In this document: piece by piece, positions 25,690 through 34,391 of the stretch
Numbering within the stretch: the first letter of the stretch is position 1
Layout of the letters: each line of letters opens with the position of its first letter
Assembly: GCA_000383295.1 (NCBI GenBank)
Contig: KB911067.1
Location: forward strand, 124,001 to 188,000
Length of the DNA stretch: 64,000 nucleotides
Direction of reading: 5' to 3'
From: Faecalispora sporosphaeroides DSM 1294
Lineage (GTDB): Bacteria > Bacillota > Clostridia > Oscillospirales > Acutalibacteraceae
Translations under genes and position numbers: made by a program
Notes under the pieces: model-generated
Told to the model about the DNA's origin: nothing
Database searches by the model: none
The model's input: the letters and a program-made list of their open reading frames with translations, nothing else

Positions 25690-27048
25690 TTACAGGTGGA
25701 ACAGCCCGAGCGCCAGAGCGGTAACAGTAAACACCAGGTACAGGGGAATGGCGTACTTCATAAAGGTTTTCAGATACTCGCCGAAATTCATTTCCGTTCT
25801 GTCGATCAAAAGGAACAGCCATGCGACGGTGGGGCTGCCGTAACGAACCGCCTGACCCATCAAAGACGCCATGGTAATTTCCATCGCGCCAACCCCGAAC
25901 TGCGCGGCGATCGGCACGATCACGGGAAGAATTCCGAAATAATAGGCGTCGACCGGCAGAGCCCAGCACGCGACGGCGCCGATGAGAGCAAAAATAATCG
26001 GGATGTGGCTGCCGAGCGATTCGGGGATCAGGCTGGCCAGATTGGCCGCCAGAGCCGTCGCCATGCCGCTGCTGTTGAGAACACCCATAAAACAGCCCGC
26101 CGCCATGATAATGATCGCGACGGAAATGGTGTCCGCCCCGTTGGCGGCAATTCTTTCGCGCTGCTCTTTGAAGCCATAGTTAACAGCTACCACAATTCCG
26201 GTGCCAACCATGAAAAGAAGCGCTCCGCTTGCAATGCCCATAATCATCGCGGCCATAAGAGCAAGGGTGAACACCAGGTTGAACACAAACAGCTTGGGGC
26301 GTTTGTGTTCCTTCTCGTTTTCGGTGATCGCCGCGCACATTTCCTCAATCTGGGCCGCGCTGATGATCTCTCCGCCGCCCTTTACATAGCCCAGGCGCTT
26401 GCGCTCGGCCTTGCCGAGAAAGTACGCCAGAGCGATCACATAAACCAGGCCCATGCCCAAAACGGGAAGAAACGCCTTAAAGAGAACGTTGACGTCCACG
26501 TTGATGACAGAAGCCGCTCTGGCCAGCGGGCCGCCCCACGGCAGGCAATTGCCGATGGAACAGGGCAGAATGATCATCATCGCCAAATTGGAGAGCTTCA
26601 TGTTCATCTTCTTAAACAGAGGGATAAACGCGGCCGTTACGATCAATATGGTCGTCGTCCCGTCGCCGTCGAGGGTTACCGCACAGGAGGTCAGCGTAGC
26701 GACCATCATCACCTTCAGCGGGTCGCCCTTTGCCTTCCGGATCAAAAAGGTACACAGCGGGTCAAACAATCCGACGTTCATCATCAGGCTGAAGTAAAGC
26801 ACCGCAAACAGAATCATCACGCCGGAATTGATGGTTCCAAGCTTCACAGAGCCGGAATCGCTCAAAGTGTAAAACAGTCCATCCTTGAACCAGGAGAAAA
26901 TCTCTGTAAAGGGAACCCCGTTTACAACACAGGCAAGCAGGCCCGCGACAGTGGATGAAATAATGAGGCCCGCAAAAGCGGACATCTTTTTCGTACAGAC
27001 AAGAACGAGGAACAAAATAATCATGAAATATGCCAAAGCTACCAACAT
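25690..27048 (-). CDS. CitMHS-family carboxylate transporter
   Basis: A 452-residue polytopic membrane protein of the CitMHS family (metal-citrate:H+ symporters) within the ion transporter superfamily. Family-like segments are TLDGDGTTTILIVTAAFIPL and GNCLPWGGPLARAASV in the middle, with the repeat-like counterpart ACWALPVDAYYFGILPVI near the C-terminus. ATG 27048 follows GAGGAGGG. It is the last gene of the sigma-54 controlled operon and should import the di- or tricarboxylate degraded by the two upstream enzymes. Citrate itself is only one possibility. Confidence 0.85.
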   Translation of the reverse strand: MLVALAYFMIILFLVLVCTKKMSAFAGLIISSTVAGLLACVVNGVPFTEIFSWFKDGLFYTLSDSGSVKLGTINSGVMILFAVLYFSLMMNVGLFDPLCTFLIRKAKGDPLKVMMVATLTSCAVTLDGDGTTTILIVTAAFIPLFKKMNMKLSNLAMMIILPCSIGNCLPWGGPLARAASVINVDVNVLFKAFLPVLGMGLVYVIALAYFLGKAERKRLGYVKGGGEIISAAQIEEMCAAITENEKEHKRPKLFVFNLVFTLALMAAMIMGIASGALLFMVGTGIVVAVNYGFKEQRERIAANGADTISVAIIIMAAGCFMGVLNSSGMATALAANLASLIPESLGSHIPIIFALIGAVACWALPVDAYYFGILPVIVPIAAQFGVGAMEITMASLMGQAVRYGSPTVAWLFLLIDRTEMNFGEYLKTFMKYAIPLYLVFTVTALALGLFHL

Positions 27049-27098
27049 ATCAATACCCTCCTCTATCATAAAACATGATGCGATTCCATTTTAATCCA

Positions 27099-27806
27099 TC
27101 ATGATTTGCCCTGCAGCATTTCGGTCACCCATGCGGGTGCAAGGTTCGGGAGCTCGCGCCCTTCTTCCCTGCATTTGCGGTAGTTGTCGATGGCGTCGCG
27201 GCGCTTGAGCTCGTAGTCCCCTTTCTTTTCGGCTGCCGCCAGCACTTCTTCAATGCGCCCGCGCGGAATGACCGTTACGCCGTCGTAGTCTCCCACCACC
27301 AAATCTCCGGGAGCCACTTTTACGCCCGCGCAGGTAACGACCGTGTTGATTTCGCCCGGGCCTTTTTTGGCGGGGCTCCTCTGCATAAAGCCCTTGGCAT
27401 AAACCGGAATATCCAAAGCGGCCAGACCAACCTTGTCTCTCACGTAGCCGTCGATGACAATGCCGGAAAGTCCGATGGCCGCCGCCGCGCCGCCCATCAG
27501 GTCGCCCATATAAGCGCGCTCGGTGTAGCCCTTCCCCGCAACGACAAGCACATATCCCGGCTTGCCCTGATAAATCGCCACATGAATCGGGAAGTTATCG
27601 CCGTCCTCCGTGTCGACCGTGCAGGCGGTGCCCACCATAAATTTGCCGTCGTCCAGAGGGAGCAGATCGGCGTCCATACAGCCGTTGCGCTCAATTCCAA
27701 GGGACGCCATGCCGTCGCACAGCTGCGCGGGGCTCAGCTTTTTCACACGCTCAATGATTTCCTCCGGAATCCGCTCCGGCAGTTCATAGTATTGATTGTT
27801 GCTCAT
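27099..27806 (-). CDS. RraA-like aldolase/decarboxylase (HMG/CHA aldolase family)
   Basis: A 235-residue RraA-like protein. The active-site signature is GDLMGGAAAAIGLSGIVIDG followed by YVRD (about residues 100-124), giving the G-x20-R-D pattern of 4-hydroxy-4-methyl-2-oxoglutarate/4-carboxy-4-hydroxy-2-oxoadipate aldolases, which release pyruvate from branched 4-hydroxy-2-oxo acids. The start overlaps the stop of the DUF1932 gene in an ATGA junction. With a dehydrogenase before it and a carboxylate carrier after it, an aldolase role is more likely than RNase E inhibition, since the organism type lacks classical RNase E regulation. Confidence 0.83.
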   Translation of the reverse strand: MSNNQYYELPERIPEEIIERVKKLSPAQLCDGMASLGIERNGCMDADLLPLDDGKFMVGTACTVDTEDGDNFPIHVAIYQGKPGYVLVVAGKGYTERAYMGDLMGGAAAAIGLSGIVIDGYVRDKVGLAALDIPVYAKGFMQRSPAKKGPGEINTVVTCAGVKVAPGDLVVGDYDGVTVIPRGRIEEVLAAAEKKGDYELKRRDAIDNYRKCREEGRELPNLAPAWVTEMLQGKS

Positions 27807-28702
27807 TTCAATCCAGCCTCCTCATTCTCTTTTACCAGCAGCTTAATGGCCTCGCGGTAGTCCAAATCGCCGCTGGGGTCTATTTTGTCCGCCCAGTGCT
27901 GCGCCGCGAGTGCGTCGAGCTTTGCGACCGCTGCCTTCGACATGGACGCGTCCACCTTCAGGCTTTCCAGCGTGCTCACCACGTCCCGCATTTCGGCACT
28001 CCTGCGCTCGGCATGGATCATGGTGCGCGCGATAAACGTATTGGCCAGCTTTTCCACCGTTTTTCCGTTGATGGATTCGCCGAGGGACTCTGCCAGAGTG
28101 CCCAGCACGCCGTATTTTTCCGCAGCCTCGAAAGACTCGAACATCAGCTGGGGCAGGCCCTTCATGACGACGCTTTTCAGCATTTTAATAGCGGACGCGC
28201 CTCCCGCCGGAGCGTCCAGCACAGTCAGCTTCATGCCGTAACGGGCAAACGCATTGTAAAACGATTGCGCGCCGTCCCCCGACAGAAACATGGGTACCTT
28301 GTGGCGGTTGCCCGGCACAGTGCCCATAACGCCCGCGTCGCAGAACAGCACACCCTGCGCGCGGGGAATTCTGTCGATCTCCTCCTCAACGGTGGGGGCC
28401 GCGGAGTTCAGATCGACAAAAATCTGGCCCTCCTTCAGACGAGGAACGATGTCTTTTGCCACGGAGAGCGCCACCTTCGCGCTGTTCATGGACGCGATAC
28501 AGGCACCCTCGCCGCAAGCCGCCTCCAAACCGATCAGCGGAATCCCCGCCTCCTGCGCGCGCGACCGAATCAGTTCGCCCCGCTTCGGGTCCTGCGCGAA
28601 CACATCGTATGCGGCCATGCTGTCAAACCCTTCCGACTTCAGGCCAAGCGCGATGTTGTACGAGGCCTCCCCAAAGCCGATAAATACCAATTGATACTTC
28701 AA
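27803..28702 (-). CDS. NAD(P)-dependent dehydrogenase, 6PGDH-like with DUF1932 domain
   Basis: A 299-residue beta-hydroxyacid-dehydrogenase-like protein. The N-terminal Rossmann motif reads GFGEASYNIALGL. A linker with GVMGTVPG precedes the C-terminal DUF1932-type helical domain with the conserved Lys in SAIKMLKSVVMKG. The start is TTG 28702 behind GGAGGG. It is the first gene of an operon with its own sigma-54 promoter. It probably oxidizes a hydroxy acid to the oxo acid that the RraA-like aldolase cleaves (inference). The substrate is unknown. Confidence 0.82.
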   Translation of the reverse strand: MKYQLVFIGFGEASYNIALGLKSEGFDSMAAYDVFAQDPKRGELIRSRAQEAGIPLIGLEAACGEGACIASMNSAKVALSVAKDIVPRLKEGQIFVDLNSAAPTVEEEIDRIPRAQGVLFCDAGVMGTVPGNRHKVPMFLSGDGAQSFYNAFARYGMKLTVLDAPAGGASAIKMLKSVVMKGLPQLMFESFEAAEKYGVLGTLAESLGESINGKTVEKLANTFIARTMIHAERRSAEMRDVVSTLESLKVDASMSKAAVAKLDALAAQHWADKIDPSGDLDYREAIKLLVKENEEAGLK

Positions 28703-28748
28703 AATTGTATCCCTCCTTCAAATTGTTCGGGTTTCACTGAATGATTTA

Positions 28749-28764
28749 AGCAATAAGTATGCCA
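28749..28764 (-). promoter_or_regulatory. Sigma-54 promoter of the dehydrogenase-aldolase-carrier operon
   Basis: TGGCAT, ACTTA, TTGCT on the minus strand, with exactly ten bases between TGG and GC. It lies about 46 bases before the TTG start and directly downstream of the PrpR-like activator gene. Confidence 0.85.
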
Positions 28765-28860
28765 ACAGTATGCCCGCATGGTTTTACCATACCCTCCCTT
28801 TCCGTCGGCATTGACGGAAAAGCAGGGACGCCCCGGGTTTTGCGCGAAAGGATACAAAAC

Positions 28861-28896
28861 AAAAAAATTCTGCGCTTTTACGATTCAGCGCAGAAT
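28861..28896 (-). terminator. Terminator of the PrpR-like activator gene
   Basis: ATTCTGCGC / GCGCAGAAT with a 12-base loop is followed on the minus strand by a run of T residues. It ends the regulator transcript before the operon promoter. Confidence 0.75.
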
Positions 28897-28911
28897 GATC
28901 CATATTTCCTC

Positions 28912-28955
28912 TATTGCATTTCATTTCAGATGAACGATTTTGAAATAAAATGAAA
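28912..28955. promoter_or_regulatory. Candidate upstream activator site for the PrpR-like regulator
   Basis: ATTTCATTTCA is mirrored by TGAAATAAAATGAAAT across about 12 bases. It lies some 150 bp upstream of the sigma-54 promoter at 28749, a fitting enhancer distance. Confidence 0.45.
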
Positions 28956-28975
28956 TATTCAGAAACAATATGCAA

Positions 28976-30919
28976 TTAATCAAAATATTTCACCAGGTCA
29001 AAATACGTCGGCTCCGACTCCTGTATCTTTTTGATTTTGCGCCAGAGAGTCGTCGTGCTGATTCCAAGCTGACTTGCCGAGCGCTCCCGGTTGCCCTTGT
29101 TTTCATGAAGAACACGCCGAATCAGCTCGCGCTCGGTCATCGGGTGTTTGGCAGCGGGGGCGCCGTATTGGGGCAGGCTCTCTTCCGTTTGTGTGCGGGG
29201 CCTTGTCAGCACCGCACGTTCGACAAGATCGGCTGTGATGGTATCCGTATCACATATCACCGCCAGCCTTTCCACAATATTGTTCAGCTGGCGGATATTC
29301 CCGCGCCACTGCTGCCCCATCAAAAGGTTCAGGGCTTCCTCCGTGATTTTCTTGGAAGGCAGCTTGGGGTTGTTCAGAAAATGGCGCACCAGCTCGGGAA
29401 TATCCTCTTTGCGCTCATCGAGTGTGGGGAGCTGAAGCTCCAGAACGCAAATGCGGTAATAGAAATCCTCCCGAAACAGGCCGCACTGCACCAGCTCTCG
29501 CAGATCCCTGTTGCTGGCCGCGATAATGCGGACATCCACAGAGGTGACCCGGTCGTCGCCAAGGCGGATCACCTTTCGCTCCTGAATCACCCGCAGAAGC
29601 TTGAGCTGCACATCGGGCGGTGTCTCGCTGATTTCGTCGAGAAAGATGGTTCCGTTATGCGCCAGTTCAAACATGCCGGCCTTTCCCTCGCTCCGCGCGC
29701 CGGTAAACGCGCCCTTCACATAGCCGAACAGCTCGCTTTCCAACACACTGGCGGGCAGCGCAGCACAGTTGATGGCGACAAAGGGAGCCGACTTGCGCCT
29801 GCTCGCATTATGGATGCTTTGCGCAAAAAGCTCTTTTCCCGTACCGGTATCGCCGAGGATCAGAACGGTGCTGTCCACTGCGGCGTATCGCTGCGCCAAT
29901 GATTTTGCGGCTTTCAGCGCGGGGCTGCTCCCAATGATATCGTCAAAGGTTTTATCCGAAATGTGTCCGCTCGTCAGAAGACTGTGGCGGATTTTCTGTT
30001 CCATTTTCTGTATCTCGTGCTGGTACTGCACCGTCACCGTCGCCCCGATTACGCTGTCTTTCACGCACACGGGGGCGATGTTCAGGATGAGAGAGGATTT
30101 GCGGGTGTTGATCAGCACATTCGACAGCGTTTCTCCATGCTTGAGCGTCGAATCCAATAAATCGCTCTGCAGGAGCTTGCCAATCGGCTGCCCCGGTGAA
30201 AGCTCCGGGAGCATCCGGTGAGCGTTTTCATTGATATTGGTGACGATCCCCTCCTGGTCCACGCTGAATATGCCGTCTGAGGTGCAGTTCATAACGGCCT
30301 GGATCATTTCGTGCTTGCGTTTCAGCTCGTTGTTTTTCCGCAAGCGCTCGTCCTCGATCTTCAAATGATACAGCGCCTCGTCGATTGCGTCGTTCACCGC
30401 GTCTTCATCCGTTTCGGTCATGATATACTGTATCCCGTACTGAGTCACCAAATCGCGCAGGGAAATCCCGCCGATTGCCACCTCAATCCCCATACGCACC
30501 AGCTGTTCCATCTCCGCCCTTACATATTCCTCCTTGAGCTGGGCGTCTATGGGGCAGATCAAGGCGTTTTTGAGCAGCGGCTTGCTCTTGTTGAGAATTT
30601 TGAGAAAGGAATCTGAGGTTGCGAGGAAAGCGATTTTGTCCGATCGTTTCAAAGCCTTTTGGTAGCCGATGTAGCAATCGAAAAAAGTGTGCTTTTCCTC
30701 AATCACGGGGATTTCGAGGTTGCTCCGCAGCATGCGCGCGGTATTCCCGCGGCTTATGATGATCTTCGCGCCTTGCTCAATCATCTGCCGGGCGGCGGGA
30801 ATGGCGTTTTTCTGGGAGGCCTGTACAACAGGGCAGCTGATTTTCCTCTCAGAAAGAACCTTCTTAAATTTTGACGTCATCGTGCTGGACGGAGAAACCA
30901 CCGCAAATTCTACCCGCAT
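28976..30919 (-). CDS. PrpR-type sigma-54 activator (PrpR_N-PAS-AAA-Fis)
   Basis: A 647-residue enhancer-binding protein. The first 190 residues resemble the PrpR N-terminal ligand domain (segment GAKIIISRGNTARMLRS), followed by a PAS domain (about 205-310). The AAA+ domain has Walker A GDTGTGKE, GAFTGA and Walker B GTIFLDEISE. A Fis-type helix-turn-helix (ERSASQLGISTTTLWRKIKK) ends the protein. ATG 30919 behind GGGGGTGG is chosen because the 138 codons upstream cover a hairpin and a tRNA-like remnant. It almost certainly activates the sigma-54 promoter 210 bp downstream. A tricarboxylate or hydroxy-acid ligand is plausible by analogy with 2-methylcitrate sensing by PrpR. Confidence 0.92.
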   Translation of the reverse strand: MRVEFAVVSPSSTMTSKFKKVLSERKISCPVVQASQKNAIPAARQMIEQGAKIIISRGNTARMLRSNLEIPVIEEKHTFFDCYIGYQKALKRSDKIAFLATSDSFLKILNKSKPLLKNALICPIDAQLKEEYVRAEMEQLVRMGIEVAIGGISLRDLVTQYGIQYIMTETDEDAVNDAIDEALYHLKIEDERLRKNNELKRKHEMIQAVMNCTSDGIFSVDQEGIVTNINENAHRMLPELSPGQPIGKLLQSDLLDSTLKHGETLSNVLINTRKSSLILNIAPVCVKDSVIGATVTVQYQHEIQKMEQKIRHSLLTSGHISDKTFDDIIGSSPALKAAKSLAQRYAAVDSTVLILGDTGTGKELFAQSIHNASRRKSAPFVAINCAALPASVLESELFGYVKGAFTGARSEGKAGMFELAHNGTIFLDEISETPPDVQLKLLRVIQERKVIRLGDDRVTSVDVRIIAASNRDLRELVQCGLFREDFYYRICVLELQLPTLDERKEDIPELVRHFLNNPKLPSKKITEEALNLLMGQQWRGNIRQLNNIVERLAVICDTDTITADLVERAVLTRPRTQTEESLPQYGAPAAKHPMTERELIRRVLHENKGNRERSASQLGISTTTLWRKIKKIQESEPTYFDLVKYFD

Positions 30920-31096
30920 CTGTATCCACCCCCATGGTGTATATTGAATATCGCCGCTGGAAAGCACCCGCAGGAGCAGCGATTTATGATCTGAAATCAG
31001 TGTATCATGAGTATGTGCGCTTTGCAAATAAGAAATTCCTGTCGATTGAGCTCCGGCAGAGCATCCATGCCCGGAATATAAATCTGTAAACATAGA

Positions 31097-31131
31097 GAAC
31101 CGCTGAAACGGATTTGTTGTTTCAGCGGTTC
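31097..31131 (-). terminator. Terminator after the HisD-like/ABC operon
   Basis: GAACCGCTGAAAC pairs perfectly with GTTTCAGCGGTTC around a nine-base loop. It lies 220 bases after the alcohol dehydrogenase stop on the minus strand. The gap 30920-31349 otherwise holds a tRNA-like remnant. Confidence 0.6.
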
Positions 31132-31207
31132 CCTTGACTTTTCCTTCTGTTTTGGGATATTTCTGCGCACAGCAACCCCCCCAATACTGTGAAAACGATG
31201 CGGGTTT

Positions 31208-31288
31208 CTTTTGGCCGAGGAGTGGGGTGAACCACCCCAATGCAACAAATTGACAGTCCGCTCCCTTTGGCCACTCGGGTACTGCTGC
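31208..31288 (-). pseudogene. Degenerate tRNA-Tyr-like sequence
   Basis: The 36 bases 31253-31288 match the 5' half of the intact tRNA-Tyr at 40093-40174 with five mismatches, including CCCGAGTGGCCAAAGGG. The anticodon triplet at the aligned position is GTC instead of GTA. The anticodon stem has three wobble pairs, the variable arm is shortened, the T-arm has lost about four bases, and the acceptor strand GCAGCAG has no 3' partner. It is read as a decayed tRNA gene rather than a functional one. Confidence 0.55.
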
Positions 31289-31349
31289 CTGTTTCTTTTG
31301 TTTCAAACCGTTTGAGGTACTCGTCCGATCCATGGAGCAAATGTACCGA

Positions 31350-32345
31350 TTAAATTTGAAAATCCAATAAGATTTTCAAATCCGTCTTTGCCGGAGCCGT
31401 CAACAGCCGAAACGCCTGATCCGCCTGATCTGCGGGCAGCACGCGGGTCACCAGCCAATCCAGAGGCAGCTTTTTCCCGCCGACCAGCCGGGCGGCCTCC
31501 TGCAAATCGGAAAAGGAATAGGCGTTGTTCCCGCAGAGCCTCTGCTCGTTGGATACCAGATAATTGACGTCTACTACAGGCAACGTTTCGTAAATGGCGG
31601 AAAGAAAGACGGAACCGCCCGGGCGGGTGGATTGAATGGCGCCTTCCAGCGCGCCCTGAACGCCGACTGCGTCTACCGCGCAGTCAAATGCTCCCCCGGC
31701 TTTGAGCCCGTCGGATACCGCCTGATCCGCGCCGGCCTGTTCCGCCTTTTTTCGGCGGAACTCGTCCAAGTCGGCCACGGTTACCTGTGCCACCCGATAC
31801 TGCGCCTTCAGCAGGCAGGCGATCAACAGGCCGATAGGCCCCGCTCCCATTACCAGCACACGCTGAGGATCGGCCCTCATAATTTCCTTGCAGGCGTGAA
31901 TTGCCACGGCCAGAGGTTCGCACAGCGCCGCCTGTTTCAAATCGGTGTCCTTGGGGAGCACGATCAGCTTTTCCGGCTCCAGAGCCAAATACTCGGCAAA
32001 GCACCCGGGCCTGACCTCTCCAATAAACCCCAGAGAGGCGCAGCGGTGGCTGTCGCCCTCCAAACAGGCCCGGCAGTGACCGCAGGGCACCCGTGGATCG
32101 CCCACCACCAGATCCCCCTCACTCAGCCCGCTTTCCGCCGGTGCGGAGCAGACCCGGCCCACGAATTCATGCCCCATGGTTTCCTCCAGACGCTCCACAA
32201 ACATCCCCTTCCGGTAGATGTGCAGATCGGAGCCGCAGATGCCGCCGTACAGAACGCGGATCAGCGCCTGGCCGCCTCCAGGAGTGGCCGCCTCGGTATC
32301 GACGGTGCGCACGTCGCCGATGCCGTAAAATTTTACCGCTTTCAT
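31350..32345 (-). CDS. Zinc-dependent alcohol dehydrogenase (MDR family)
   Basis: A 331-residue medium-chain dehydrogenase of the sorbitol/threonine dehydrogenase group. Catalytic zinc ligands appear in GGICGSDLHIYRKG (Cys) and ETMGHEFVGRV (His-Glu); structural zinc cysteines are in PCGHCRACLEGDSHRC. The NAD-binding Gly motif is VMGAGPIGLLIAC (about residues 163-175). It is the last gene of a six-gene minus-strand operon with an SDR, an RbsABC-type importer and a HisD-like dehydrogenase. It probably oxidizes a secondary alcohol group of the imported polyol or hydroxy acid. Confidence 0.88.
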   Translation of the reverse strand: MKAVKFYGIGDVRTVDTEAATPGGGQALIRVLYGGICGSDLHIYRKGMFVERLEETMGHEFVGRVCSAPAESGLSEGDLVVGDPRVPCGHCRACLEGDSHRCASLGFIGEVRPGCFAEYLALEPEKLIVLPKDTDLKQAALCEPLAVAIHACKEIMRADPQRVLVMGAGPIGLLIACLLKAQYRVAQVTVADLDEFRRKKAEQAGADQAVSDGLKAGGAFDCAVDAVGVQGALEGAIQSTRPGGSVFLSAIYETLPVVDVNYLVSNEQRLCGNNAYSFSDLQEAARLVGGKKLPLDWLVTRVLPADQADQAFRLLTAPAKTDLKILLDFQI

Positions 32346-32358
32346 CCCTGCCTCCTTC

Positions 32359-33138
32359 CTAACCGGCCAGCCAGCCGCCGTCTACAACGACGACCTGCCC
32401 GGTGACATAATCGCTGGCGGCGGAGGCCAAAAACAGCGCAGGGCCGGCCAAATCCCTTCCCATTCCCCACCGGCCGGCGGGAATACGGCTTTCAATCCAG
32501 GCGCGGTGCTCCGGATCATCGTAGAACTGCCGGGTCATGGGTGTGACGAAATAGCCGGGCGCGATAGCGTTGACCTGAATGTTGTATTTTGCCAGTTCAA
32601 TGGCCATGGTCTTGGTCAGCTGAACAATGGCCCCCTTGCTGGAGCAGTAGACACTCGATTCCGCCAGACCGATGTAGCTCCCCAGAGAGCCGATATTGAT
32701 AATTTTTCCTCCCTTTTCCTTCATGGCTTTGGCCGCGGTCTGGGCCATGAAATAAGCGCCCTTTAGATTGACGTCGATAATGGCGTCAAAATGCTCGGGG
32801 GTAACGGAAAGAAAATCCTCTACAATTTCCGCTCCGGCGTTGTTCACCAGTACATCCACGCCGCCGGTTTGTGCCTGAACCTGTTCCATAAACCGCCGAA
32901 TGGCGTCGGGATCGGCGACATCCACACGCAGCGCGATCGCCGCGCCGCCGTTTTCTCGGATGCCCGCAGCCACTCGTTCCAGGGGACCAGGGGTTCGGCC
33001 GGCACAGACGACGGTTGCCCCCATTTCCCCAAACGCCTGCGCATAGCATTCGCCGAGCCCGGTTCCCGCGCCGGTGACAACGACTACTTTTCCACTGACA
33101 TCAAAGATGTTTTTATCCGCAATGCCGGATTTCTGCAT
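32359..33138 (-). CDS. Short-chain dehydrogenase (SDR, gluconate 5-dehydrogenase-like)
   Basis: A 259-residue classical SDR. The cofactor motif is TGAGTGLGECYAQAF (about residues 21-35), NNAGAE follows near 95, and the catalytic Ser-Tyr-Lys set is in NIGSLGSYIGLAESSVYCSSKGA-type sequence (Tyr and Lys in VYCSSKG). The C-terminal TGQVVVVDGGWLAG is typical. The start follows AAAGGAG. It sits between the binding-protein and alcohol dehydrogenase genes and should act on the same substrate family. Stereoisomer interconversion by the SDR and MDR enzymes as a pair is possible (inference). Confidence 0.88.
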   Translation of the reverse strand: MQKSGIADKNIFDVSGKVVVVTGAGTGLGECYAQAFGEMGATVVCAGRTPGPLERVAAGIRENGGAAIALRVDVADPDAIRRFMEQVQAQTGGVDVLVNNAGAEIVEDFLSVTPEHFDAIIDVNLKGAYFMAQTAAKAMKEKGGKIINIGSLGSYIGLAESSVYCSSKGAIVQLTKTMAIELAKYNIQVNAIAPGYFVTPMTRQFYDDPEHRAWIESRIPAGRWGMGRDLAGPALFLASAASDYVTGQVVVVDGGWLAG

Positions 33139-33206
33139 AGGGAATCTCCTTTCTGAATCGTTGTGCAGAGCGGGCAGGAATTTTGCCCGCTCTGCCTGCC
33201 TACTGT

Positions 33207-34319
33207 TTAGCCGATGCGGTTTTCATAAAGCCGTTTGTCGGTGGGAGGGCATTCCTGCGGAACCAGAGGCGACTGAAGAAGCATAGTGGTGCCGCTGTCC
33301 GCAAACTCATTCTCGATCACCTTCGCGGGCGACCACAGGGCCCCTTCCTTCGTGATGGTCTCGCCCACCTTGGGGATTTCTTCCCCGTTGAATATCTTGT
33401 TCAGATTTTCTACGGCGATGGTAATCATATCCAAAGCAGGCTGCTCCACCACGGCATACAGCTTGCCCTCCTTGAGCAGATTCATCCCCTCCACCCCAAT
33501 GCAGATACCGGAGATAAAATAGTCGGCGGGGTCAAGGCCGGCGGCCTCTACGGCAGCCACAACGCCGGAACCCATAATATCGGGCGTATGGACGTAAATG
33601 CCTTTCACATCGTCGCCGTAACGGGTCAGCAGATCGCTGGTGCGGCTGTGCGCGTCGTCATTGTTCCAGTGGCCCTCGCCCTGAACCACCTTCAGCTGGG
33701 GGTACTGCTTCATCACGGAGGAAAACCCTTCATGACACTGTGTGGTGTACATATCCACCAGGGAGCCCGTGATTTCGATGATGACGCCCTCGGGAACCGT
33801 TCCCCCGTTGGCATCCTGAATGCCCTGAATCATCTGGGTTGCCGCCTTGCGGGAAGAATCGACAATATCGTTGGTGATGAACATGTCTACGCGGCCGCCC
33901 TCCGGGCAGGTGTCCACCGCAAAGACCGGGATTCCCTCTGCGTTCAGCTTTTCGATGCCGGGAACGAGCGTGACCAGATCTTCCGCTCCGGCCAGAATGA
34001 AGCCGTCGATCCCCTGCACGATGAACGTGTCGATGGCGTCCATAATTTTCAGGCTGTCGGCCTTGCCGTCCACAATTTTCAGCTCGATGCCATATTTATC
34101 GCAGGCTTCCTGTGCGCCGATCATAAACGCCTGAATGTATTCGGTAGAGGTGTTTTTCACCACCATACCGATGGTTTTCTTCTCTGCCGGAGCGCCGGAA
34201 CCGGCAAGGCTCTGCCCGGACCCGCCTCCATTGGAGCCGGAACCCGCGGTTCCGCAGCCGGTGAACGCGGTGAGCAGCATGGTCAGGGCGAGCAGGATCG
34301 TGAGCATCTTTTTTTTCAT
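33207..34319 (-). CDS. Sugar-type ABC importer binding lipoprotein (RbsB-like)
   Basis: A 370-residue periplasmic-binding-protein-1-like lipoprotein. The signal ends in LTAFTGC with the lipidated Cys at residue 22, followed by a Gly/Ser-rich linker. The mature sequence opens KTIGMVVKNTSTEYIQAFMI, the usual first strand of RbsB-like proteins, and contains DGFILAGAEDLVTLVPGIEK. It binds the substrate outside the cell for the RbsA/RbsC-like proteins encoded upstream. The ligand may be a sugar, polyol or a related compound; autoinducer-2-type ligands occur in the same family. Confidence 0.88.
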   Translation of the reverse strand: MKKKMLTILLALTMLLTAFTGCGTAGSGSNGGGSGQSLAGSGAPAEKKTIGMVVKNTSTEYIQAFMIGAQEACDKYGIELKIVDGKADSLKIMDAIDTFIVQGIDGFILAGAEDLVTLVPGIEKLNAEGIPVFAVDTCPEGGRVDMFITNDIVDSSRKAATQMIQGIQDANGGTVPEGVIIEITGSLVDMYTTQCHEGFSSVMKQYPQLKVVQGEGHWNNDDAHSRTSDLLTRYGDDVKGIYVHTPDIMGSGVVAAVEAAGLDPADYFISGICIGVEGMNLLKEGKLYAVVEQPALDMITIAVENLNKIFNGEEIPKVGETITKEGALWSPAKVIENEFADSGTTMLLQSPLVPQECPPTDKRLYENRIG

Positions 34320-34391
34320 GTAATTCTTCCTCCATTCACTGGTATACTACAAACTATAAAATCGAAGCGGCACAATTGCCTGAGTTTTCAG

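Noticed and set aside
25510-26958. A 482-codon plus-strand frame opposite the CitMHS gene
   Set aside because: It is the mirror of a clear membrane transporter gene and shows no motif of its own.
30920-31333. A 138-codon N-terminal extension of the PrpR-like activator
   Set aside because: The extension covers a terminator hairpin and a tRNA-like remnant, and ATG 30919 has a good ribosome site next to the PrpR-type domain.
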